NCBI GenBank assembly: GCA_018816735.1
Contig: JAHIVH010000086.1
Coordinates: 1 to 64,000, forward strand
Direction of reading: 5' to 3'
Length of the DNA: 64,000 nt
DNA from: Pseudomonadota bacterium
Lineage (GTDB): Bacteria; Desulfobacterota; Desulfobacteria; Desulfobacterales; JAHIVH01
Shown here piece by piece: positions 1 to 6,962 of the stretch. The position numbers and the translations under genes are program-made. Under the pieces are notes generated by a model. That model did no database searches and was not told where the DNA came from. It worked only from the letters and a program-made list of their open reading frames with translations. Each line of letters starts with the position of its first letter. The first letter of the stretch is position 1.

Positions 1-189
1 AAAATTTTAGCGGGTTTTAAATATGGTAATACGAGGGTATTTTTTTGTAAATGCTCCCTAATAAATAAAGGTGGGTGAGTTTATCTGAGTATGGGTGGGT
101 GAAATTAAAAAATCGCTATAGCTTGAAATCCACAGGAACACAAATTATCATTCTAACACCTTTTGAATCCGGCTTGTCAGGCACTATTT

Positions 190-221
190 AAGGGCGGTTG
201 CTCCTCTAAAGCACCGCCCTT
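190..221. repeat. GC-rich stem-loop
   Basis: A perfect 9-bp inverted repeat, AAGGGCGGT (190-198) and ACCGCCCTT (213-221), encloses a 14-nt loop. No T-run follows on the plus strand, so it is not a classical terminator in that direction. It could be an RNA structure or the relic of a mobile-element end. Confidence 0.5.
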
Positions 222-228
222 TACCAAT

Positions 229-252
229 AAAAAAAGCCTCTATTTCAGAGGC
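229..252 (-). terminator. Possible Rho-independent terminator, minus strand
   Basis: Read on the minus strand, GCCTCT (252-247) pairs with AGAGGC (241-236) around a 5-nt loop and is followed by seven T residues. No intact minus-strand gene lies just upstream of it, so it is an orphan terminator or belongs to a gene now lost. Confidence 0.4.
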
Positions 253-359
253 CCATTTATTCTGACAATTCCTGGTTCCTGTCAAAGGATTCTAAAAATA
301 TCTGCTCCTTTTAAACGATTTATTCTGGCAACCTACAGATGGACTAAAAGGAAAGTATA

Positions 360-704
360 ATGGAAGTTATAAATTTAAAAGACAAGGGTAATCAAATTCC
401 CAATTTATACCAATACGAAGTGGTTGCAAAAATGAACGATCATAATTTCACATTAGTCAGGGTAAAAGATAGAACCCTTGATTTTCATATACATCCTCAT
501 TCTGATGAAGTGTTTTTTATTGTAGCTGGACAAATGAAATTAGAATTCAGAGACAAAATAGTTGATTTGAAAACCGGAGATATGTGTGTAGTTCCAAAAG
601 GTACAGAACATCGCCCGATTTGCACTATGGAAGTTACATGTTTGGTAATAGAGAAGGAAGGTACGTTAACTCCTGAAAATACTGGTGGCACATACAAAGA
701 ATGA
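360..704 (+). CDS. Small single-domain cupin protein
   Basis: This 114-residue protein is one conserved cupin barrel. Motif 1 is complete: H43-x-H45-x4-E50-x6-G57. Motif 2 is complete: G73-x5-P79-x-G81-x2-H84. H43, H45, E50 and H84 would bind a metal ion. Small cupins of this size act as dioxygenases, isomerases or ligand sensors, and the sequence does not say which. There is no signal peptide, so it should be cytoplasmic. The start is well supported by AAAGGAAAG a few bases upstream. It stands alone, with no co-directional neighbour within 8 kb, so context gives no substrate. Confidence 0.85.
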   Translation: MEVINLKDKGNQIPNLYQYEVVAKMNDHNFTLVRVKDRTLDFHIHPHSDEVFFIVAGQMKLEFRDKIVDLKTGDMCVVPKGTEHRPICTMEVTCLVIEKEGTLTPENTGGTYKE

Positions 705-1193
705 CCATAACAAAAAGTTGAACGCAGATTTCAGAAAGCTGGGATTTTTTTCTCCAGTAAAAAGTTTCGTTTATGATAATATCTATTTTTTAATAAAGTT
801 TAACAAGGCTTTCTGAAAACTGGTTAACATTGACGTTATGCATTTACAGAAATAGAGGAAATACCTTGTATAACTTACTAGTGAAAGGTAATGGCTGGAA
901 TAATTCAAGAGATGAAATAGATAGTCCTATTGATTATAATTTGCATGTCACCTATTTATTTATATACTGCCGAACGGGTGCCGGTGTGGCCTGGAATTCT
1001 TCATCTGTAAATGGTCTTTTTAGCTCCATGAAAAGAGCTTAACATATAAAAAAACAAAAATCTAGATTTTTATTAAATAATTTCAATAAGTTGTGTATTT
1101 GCTTATGATTTCAAGATGTTACAAGCACTTGGCACACCCGTGAATAAATACCTTTCATTAACTACTATCCTGTTCTTTGATTTTATCGTATTT
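705..1193. other. Intergenic region with inverted repeats
   Basis: No convincing gene. A TTG-initiated frame at 830-1042 has no family resemblance and no ribosome-binding site. An 11-bp inverted repeat, TTTCAGAAAGC (729-739) and GCTTTCTGAAA (808-818), brackets about 70 bp, and a 16-bp perfect palindrome AAAAATCTAGATTTTT lies at 1056-1071. Either could be a small mobile-element trace or a regulatory site. Confidence 0.5.
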
Positions 1194-1495
1194 CTATCTG
1201 TTTTCCCAATCATCCGGCTTCCGATGCAAGTGCATGATCGCCATAATCCGAATATGATTTTCAAAAATGCGACAGAGAATTCCATATGGGAATTTGTTGG
1301 TCAGGCAGCGTCTCGTTTTCGGATCAATTGGAGTCCATGCATTCGGGTGCTCACAGATTCATTTGATGGTTGCATATATTTCTTCAGAGAATCTAAGCCC
1401 ATACCTGGATGGGGCATTCTTCACAATATTCAGACCAGCAAGAGCAAGAGGGTTTCCTTCACTTTCAGGCCTGGCCCGAATACTGCCGCGGACAT
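1194..1495 (-). pseudogene. Degenerate RelE/ParE-family toxin gene
   Basis: Translating the minus strand in pieces recovers a ParE/RelE toxin. The C-terminal part is clean: an RRCLTNKFPYGILCRIFE stretch, then a MHLHRKPDDW ending typical of the plasmid-stabilisation toxin family, with a TAG stop at 1196-1194. In the same frame a TGA at 1361-1359 interrupts the protein between EEIYATIK and ICEHPNAW. Further upstream the family pattern is spread over all three frames: EYCEEC in one, PHPGMG in another, LRFSEEI in the third. At least two frameshifts plus one nonsense change are therefore present. A plausible old start is the ATG at 1495. No antitoxin gene is visible. The relic lies 25 bp past the stop of the hydrogenase-like small subunit gene. 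Confidence 0.82.
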
Positions 1496-1520
1496 AGGCT
1501 GCCTTGCTGAGGAGCAGTTC

Positions 1521-2264
1521 TTACTTGAAATACGTCAACAATGCATGAAGATTGGTCAAAGGGTGGGGCGGGCATCCGGGGATGAATAGATCAACAGGCA
1601 TAATGCTGTCCAGTCCCTCAGTAATGTCACCACTTCCTGTAAACGGTCCGCCGGTGATGGTGCAGCTTCCCACAGCGATCACCACTCTGGGTTCGGGCAC
1701 TGCTTCCAGGGTTTCAAAAAGAGCGGTTTTCATATTTCTGGATACAGGTCCGGTCACGACGATAGCGTCTGCATGACGGGGGGATGCAACAAAGTTAATG
1801 CCAAACCTTGCCAGATCGAAAAAAGGGGTCGCAAGCACGTTCAGATCCGCTTCGCAGGCATTGCATCCTGCGGCAGAAACCTGCCTGAGCTGAAGGGATC
1901 TGCCGAACAGTTTCTTGAAGTGTTTTTTGGAATGACTGGCGAGCGAGGGGAGCGTGCCGTCTGTGAGCAGGTGATTTCTTTCAGCTGTCGAAATCTCGAA
2001 GTCCTGTGTGAAGGAAACAAATTTGCCGTCGGAAAGTTCCTCACAAATACCGCAGAAAACGCACCTCCCCAGGTCGATCATTTTCCGGCTGCCATCAATG
2101 GCGTTCTGAGGGCATGCGGCTACGCAAGCCTCAATGAGATCGGGAGGCGCGTCTTTCTTTACCTGGGGCCTGCCCCGGTATCTCTCGTGCAATTCGATTT
2201 TTGTCTTGGGATAGGTGGTTGTCCGATAGCCCTGTTCAAATCTGTTCTTTAGTACGTTCAGCAT
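1521..2264 (-). CDS. Ferredoxin-fused hydrogenase/complex I-like small subunit (HyfI/NuoB type)
   Basis: This 247-residue protein carries electrons into a membrane-bound complex I-like machine. The N-terminal part has one ferredoxin-like 4Fe-4S site: C68-x2-C71-x2-C74 plus C51-P. The C-terminal part is the NuoB/HycG-like small subunit with C134-x2-C137, C201 in GSC and C231 in PGCPP, which should hold the proximal 4Fe-4S cluster. The CxxC spacing is hydrogenase-type rather than the adjacent CC of complex I. E. coli Hyf keeps the ferredoxin (HyfH) and small subunit (HyfI) separate; here they are fused. It is the last gene of the operon, 63 bp after the large subunit, and faces the cytoplasm. 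Confidence 0.88.
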   Translation of the reverse strand: MLNVLKNRFEQGYRTTTYPKTKIELHERYRGRPQVKKDAPPDLIEACVAACPQNAIDGSRKMIDLGRCVFCGICEELSDGKFVSFTQDFEISTAERNHLLTDGTLPSLASHSKKHFKKLFGRSLQLRQVSAAGCNACEADLNVLATPFFDLARFGINFVASPRHADAIVVTGPVSRNMKTALFETLEAVPEPRVVIAVGSCTITGGPFTGSGDITEGLDSIMPVDLFIPGCPPHPLTNLHALLTYFK

Positions 2265-2327
2265 ATGACTTCTCTTTGATAAATGGGTTTACCATGTTCT
2301 ATGAAACGATTTTATAAAAACCTTTTT

Positions 2328-3839
2328 TCATAAATCAAATCCGCAATAGGAAAGATTAAAGCTTTTGTTATTCAATGGAAAATCAGAAATCCCTGTATCC
2401 CGGAGCGCCATTGACAGTCCGTTCCAGTTATGAAACGACGGGTCCTTGATTTTATATCTTAAAATTTTCCCCTTCTCGTCTGTGAGAACACAATGCGACA
2501 GCTCGCCCCGCCAGGCTTCATTCAATGTCACCACAAAGGCGGAAGGTGATAACACCAAGGGATCATTCCCCACACATGTTGTGTTAGCAGGAGACTTCAA
2601 AAGAGACTCGACAATCTCCATGGACTGGATCATTTCATCGGCCCTTACTCTCGCTCGCGCATATACATCACCTGAGGGTTTGGCATTCCCTGGAATCGCA
2701 AGAGACGTATAATGTTCTTTCGGAAAATCTCGCCTGACATCGTAAGATAATCCGGAGGCTCTTCCAGCCGGCCCGACCAGGCCCAGGTGTTCCGCATCGT
2801 CCCGGGACACGACACCGCAATCCTCAAACCGGGACATGACGCTCGATGTTGAAAACAGAAGATCGATCACATGTTTAACCTGAGGTTTCAGTTCAGCAAG
2901 TCTTTCTTGAAGTGTTTGCCGAATATCATCTGTAAGGGGGAATCTGACCCCATGGGGCCTGACCAGGCATTTCCCGAATCTGTTCCCGCAAAGAACAAGC
3001 GTCATGTTCAGGAAATCTCCCCGCATGCGGCCACAATAATTGGCAGGTGGCAAAAATGCCACATCACCGCTCAAGGCGCCCAAATCACCGGTGTGATTGG
3101 ACAGACGTTCAAGCTCCAGGGCAATGACCCGAATGATTCCCGCACCTTCATCTGCGGACCGGCCTGTCAGTGCTTCCATGGCCTGTGAATAGCATAAACT
3201 GTTACCAACGGAAGTATCACCGGCGTTATTCTCCAGAATAAACGGCCATCTTTTTTGATCTGCACCGAGTATCAGGGTTTCAATGCCGCGGTGTTGATAT
3301 CCCAACTGAATTTCAAGGTTGAGAACCCTCTCGCCGATGCAGTTGAACCGAAAATGGCCGGGCTCGATCACTCCCGCATGGACCGGTCCCACAGCCACTT
3401 CATGGATCTCCTGCCCATCCACCTGGTAGTAATCATAGTTGCCGGGAATGTCTTTTGTGTAATCATTTCCAAACACATCTTCCACGCCTCTGAAATTGGG
3501 GTGATACCGTACCATTTTCAACCAGGGGTGACCTTCAGGCAGAATACCATACTGTTCGGCGATTTCACGCTCAAACATATGAAAAGGTTCTTTGTCGACA
3601 GTGAAGGAGGGATACCTTTCCGGAGCGTCGCACTCTGCCACATAAAGGTGTTTTTGATTCCTCAAAATACATATCATTTTGATGGCGCCCCTGTCCTGAT
3701 ATGCGAAAAACTGAACGACTTTTCCACCACTGTCTACAATGGAAATCGCGCCATCTCTGAAGTCACTGAATGCGAGATGCGGAATTCTCTTTCTTTCAAC
3801 ACATTCTCCGTTTGCAATCTTTAAAAAAACAGTATTCAT
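2328..3839 (-). CDS. Hydrogenase-like large subunit lacking the NiFe-binding cysteines (Ehr type)
   Basis: This 503-residue protein matches HyfG/HycE and complex I NuoC plus NuoD fused together. Residues 1-140 are the NuoC-like 30-kDa domain with the EREIAEQYGI signature; GPVHAGVIEPGHFRF at 151-165 opens the NuoD/large-subunit domain. In [NiFe] hydrogenases the first metal motif is RxCGxC-x3-H, but the equivalent region here (about 203-216) reads ENNAGDTSVGNS with no cysteine pair. The C-terminal DPCxxC motif is reduced to SYCGFDL at the very end. It therefore cannot bind a normal NiFe centre. This matches the energy-converting hydrogenase-related (Ehr) complexes described in Geobacter. The start codon overlaps the preceding gene's stop by one base (TGATG). 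Confidence 0.9.
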   Translation of the reverse strand: MNTVFLKIANGECVERKRIPHLAFSDFRDGAISIVDSGGKVVQFFAYQDRGAIKMICILRNQKHLYVAECDAPERYPSFTVDKEPFHMFEREIAEQYGILPEGHPWLKMVRYHPNFRGVEDVFGNDYTKDIPGNYDYYQVDGQEIHEVAVGPVHAGVIEPGHFRFNCIGERVLNLEIQLGYQHRGIETLILGADQKRWPFILENNAGDTSVGNSLCYSQAMEALTGRSADEGAGIIRVIALELERLSNHTGDLGALSGDVAFLPPANYCGRMRGDFLNMTLVLCGNRFGKCLVRPHGVRFPLTDDIRQTLQERLAELKPQVKHVIDLLFSTSSVMSRFEDCGVVSRDDAEHLGLVGPAGRASGLSYDVRRDFPKEHYTSLAIPGNAKPSGDVYARARVRADEMIQSMEIVESLLKSPANTTCVGNDPLVLSPSAFVVTLNEAWRGELSHCVLTDEKGKILRYKIKDPSFHNWNGLSMALRDTGISDFPLNNKSFNLSYCGFDL

Positions 3840-5263
3840 CAGAATCCCCCACCAATGGAAGTCACGGCCTCAACAATTGTCCGGTACAATGTATCCGGCA
3901 TCCAGAAACATAAAAAAACGGAAGTCAGCAGAAGGGTGTACTGGGGCCATATCATATCCTGTTTTTCCAGAATCTTGTCCCTGGAAGACTTGTCATCAAA
4001 TGAAATGATCATGACCTGTTTGGCAAACCCTGCAAAAACCACACACATGCTGAAAATAAAAATGCCCGCGGCCGAATAATGACCGGATTTAAATGCACCC
4101 AGAATGATAAAAAGCTCTCCTATGAAAATGCCAAAAGGAGGAAAGCCTGAAATAGCGGCAAACCCCCCGAAAAAAGCGACAAACGTTTTTGGCATCCGTC
4201 GTGCCAGACTTCCGGTACTTTCAATGAGCCTCGTGCCATATCCAAGAAGAATGTTACCTGAAGTTAAAAACAGGGAAGATTTGATCAGGCTGTGATGAAT
4301 GAGGCATAATAAAGCCCCATAAACCCCAGGGCCGCCAATGCCTGTTCCAAAAGCGATGATCCCCATATTCTCGATACTCGAATAAGCGAGCATGCGCTTG
4401 TACTCTGTCTGCTTGAGAATAAATGTGGCAGCAGCAATAATGGACATCAACCCGAATACCATGAGAATCGTTCCTGAAAAATCACCCAGGCCTGCGGCAA
4501 CCATAATTTTATTGGTCTTGAAAATGCCTAAGTATGCGCAGTTGAGAAGTACACCAGAAAGAAGGGCAGACGCCGGGCTTGGCGCCTCGCTGTGAGCATC
4601 CGGAAGCCAGGTATGCATGGGACATAATCCCATTTTGGTACCATATCCAACGAGAATAAACACAAAAGCGGCTTTCAGCCATAACGGATCAAGCTGCCTG
4701 GCATTCAAGGTCAATGCAGAAAAGGAAACCGGGACATTTACCTTACCGATATCCATGGCAATCGTAATGAGAACAGATCCCAAAAGAGCCATGGCGATTC
4801 CCACCGAGCAGACGAGAACGTATTTCCACGTGGCCTCAAGAGAGGCTTTTGAACGATAGGTGAAAATCAAAGGGGCACTGGAAAGGGTTGTGGCTTCAAT
4901 GGCAATCCACATGACCATGATATGATCGGAAAGGGTTACCATGGTCATGGTTGATAAAAAAAGAAGCATGGAACCGTTAAATATATTTTCAGACCGGATA
5001 GTCGATTCCCTCAAGTAGCCCATGGCATAGATCGAAACCAGAAAAAAGAGCAGCGAAATGACGATAAGAGAGAGAAGTCCTTCCGGTGTCACTTCAAAAT
5101 AACCGGGGAATAAGGGAGAAGGTCTTTTTACCCACAACATGACAGATAACATCAGGTGAAAGACGCCAGTAAGCGGAAGAAGCGGACGCCCCAATGTCCG
5201 TGGCAGAAAAAAGGCAATGAGACCTGTTAAAAACGGTGCAAGAAAAACCATTTCAACAACCAT
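3839..5263 (-). CDS. hyfF: Antiporter-like membrane subunit (HyfF/NuoN-like)
   Basis: This 474-residue, highly hydrophobic protein belongs to the proton-conducting membrane transporter family shared by NuoL/M/N, MrpA/D and HyfB/D/F. The typical central stretch is present: [36 protein letters not shown] is recognisable (about 200-235), with the lysine and histidines of the half-channel, followed by a [10 protein letters not shown] segment. About 13-14 transmembrane helices are expected. In this complex it should move protons or sodium ions in response to redox-driven changes in the soluble arm. It is translationally coupled to the large-subunit gene. It is shorter than E. coli HyfF (about 526 residues). 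The symbol names the nearest Hyf component. Confidence 0.85.
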   Translation of the reverse strand: [474 protein letters not shown]

Positions 5264-5277
5264 GGCAGTAATATCTC

Positions 5278-5922
5278 CTATTCCTTCAGTGTCCTCAAGC
5301 GTGCCGTATCCATATCATCAAATGCCTGTTTGATATTCTGAAGGATAACGGCCATGATCATTACACCGGCCAATATATCAAGAAGTATACCGAATTCTAC
5401 GATGTGTCGGGCCTGAACTGAAAATGTGGTTCCCACCAGATAGATACCATTCTCCATCATGATGTAGCCAAGAACCATGGCAATGGCGTTCCGCCTTGCC
5501 ATTAAAAGAAACATGCCGGCAACAAGAAGTGTTACAGCGGCAGGAAAAAGCAGCTTCCCTTCACTTACAGCCGGCAGATGGAGCTTGCCACCTACAACAG
5601 CGGCCATAACAATGAAGATCAACCCTCCCATCATGGAGGCATTGTAGCCGACTATAGGCCTGAACTTGGTTTCTATCGTTGCCTTCTTGATCGCAAAATA
5701 AATACAAAATGGGATAACAATTCCCCGTACTGTCATCGTGGCAAGGGTAAACGTTATATCTCCCCATCCAAACTCCCTTCCGCCTATAATTAAGGGAACG
5801 ATTGAAACAACGACCCCTTGAAAGGCGATAACTTTGAACAATACGGTCAGGCGGCTTGATCCCAATGAGAACAAGATGGATAAAAGCACCAGTGATAAAA
5901 TCGTATCTACCGAATATATCAT
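5278..5922 (-). CDS. hyfE: HyfE-like membrane subunit (NuoK-containing)
   Basis: A 214-residue integral membrane protein, close to the usual HyfE length of about 216. The C-terminal half carries a NuoK/MnhC-like pattern: a YIMMENGIYLVGT segment with a membrane-embedded glutamate, then EFGILLDILAGVMIMAVI. About six to seven helices are expected. In complex I the equivalent glutamates belong to the central proton-transfer axis. It overlaps the upstream NuoH-like gene by 4 bp (ATGA) and is followed 14 bp later by the HyfF-like gene, so the genes are translated together. Confidence 0.85.
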   Translation of the reverse strand: MIYSVDTILSLVLLSILFSLGSSRLTVLFKVIAFQGVVVSIVPLIIGGREFGWGDITFTLATMTVRGIVIPFCIYFAIKKATIETKFRPIVGYNASMMGGLIFIVMAAVVGGKLHLPAVSEGKLLFPAAVTLLVAGMFLLMARRNAIAMVLGYIMMENGIYLVGTTFSVQARHIVEFGILLDILAGVMIMAVILQNIKQAFDDMDTARLRTLKE

Positions 5923-6842
5923 CCTATAAACTCCAACGTTAAAATGGTTGCAAAGAAGGCCAGGGCAAAAGAGGTCATGACAAACTTTGACACCCTGTCC
6001 ATCCTGTATCGGGCCATGACAGATTCCGTGATGCCTGCCGCCACATAGACCATGAGAATAGCACCTGCAAATACAGACACGTCAACTGCCAGATGACCGG
6101 TATTAAAGGGACAGATCAATCTGGCAATCAGGGTGGCATAAAAAAACAGTTTCATAAATGCCCCGAACTCGATCATCGCAAAATCCGGTCCGGAATGATC
6201 CAGCACCATGACTTCATGAATCATGGTCAGCTCCAGATGCGTTGCCGGATCATCCACAGGCACTCTGGCATTTTCCGTAAGCAGAATGATAAAAAGGGAA
6301 ATGACAACAAAAATCAGCGGCGATCCAGCTGACTGCCATAAGGTCATCGGCTGGGTATCAGAAAACCAGGAAGAGAGGTTAAAATTTCCCGTCATTTTAT
6401 AAAAGAGAACCAGTATCATCATGAAAGATGCTTCGCATATAATGGGGAAATTGGCTTCTCTGGCAGCGCCCATTCCTTCAAAAGGAGACGCTGTATCCAT
6501 GGCTGCGGCAATCGTGAAAAAACGGCCAAGCCCCAGCAGATAAAGAACAAAAATGATATCCCCTTTAAACGAAAATACCGGTTTGACACCGGCAATGGGA
6601 AGAAACATGAGAACGGTCAAAACAGCGCACAAGGATACAATGGGGCCCAACTTGAAAATAGTCGTCGTGCTTGTACTGTAAACAGACCCCTTTTTCAAAA
6701 GCTTGATCAATGTATAGTAGTTAATCAAAAGAGGCGGCCCTTTTTTGCCACCGAAAAATGCCTTGACCTTTAATATAACGGCAGAAAAAAATGGGGCTAC
6801 GATTATTGCACCGACATAGAATAAAATGGACTCTATCATCAT
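5919..6842 (-). CDS. hyfC: NuoH/HyfC-like membrane anchor subunit
   Basis: A 307-residue membrane protein of the respiratory-chain subunit 1 family (NuoH, HyfC, HycD, EchB). The family signature is present in the cytoplasmic loop: ENARVPVDDPATHLELTMIHE at about 208-228, rich in the acidic residues that link the soluble redox arm to the membrane arm. About eight helices are expected. It starts with two ATG codons in tandem (6842 and 6839) behind an AAAGAG site. A 120-bp gap separates it from the upstream HyfB-like gene; I see no gene or convincing terminator in that gap. Confidence 0.87.
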   Translation of the reverse strand: MMIESILFYVGAIIVAPFFSAVILKVKAFFGGKKGPPLLINYYTLIKLLKKGSVYSTSTTTIFKLGPIVSLCAVLTVLMFLPIAGVKPVFSFKGDIIFVLYLLGLGRFFTIAAAMDTASPFEGMGAAREANFPIICEASFMMILVLFYKMTGNFNLSSWFSDTQPMTLWQSAGSPLIFVVISLFIILLTENARVPVDDPATHLELTMIHEVMVLDHSGPDFAMIEFGAFMKLFFYATLIARLICPFNTGHLAVDVSVFAGAILMVYVAAGITESVMARYRMDRVSKFVMTSFALAFFATILTLEFIG

Positions 6843-6962
6843 GTATTCTCTTTGAAATTTATCTGGTTATCGAAACGTATGTATGGTCTGTATTGCATTT
6901 TAATTCAATCCCTATCTTGAAATCATCTGTCGTTTGAATAACACCGGCCTTTAACAATAAAA

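Larger units (their letters stand above)
1..359. other. Intergenic region before the cupin gene
   Basis: No convincing gene is seen in this stretch. It is AT-rich. It holds two copies of a GGTGGGTGA-type motif near 70 and 94, a GC-rich hairpin (190-221) and a second hairpin (236-252). A short open frame at 163-360 runs through both hairpins and resembles no protein I know, so I treat it as non-coding. A ribosome-binding site (AAAGGAAAG) for the cupin gene lies just before 360. Confidence 0.6.

Noticed and set aside
163-360. 65-codon plus ORF before the cupin
   Set aside because: It reads through both hairpins, has no Shine-Dalgarno and resembles no family.
830-1042. 70-codon TTG-started plus ORF
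   Set aside because: No ribosome-binding site, no motif, and low-complexity AT-rich codon use.
1116-1589. 157-codon plus ORF
   Set aside because: It is antisense to the ParE relic and to the end of the small subunit gene; the minus strand carries the recognisable proteins.
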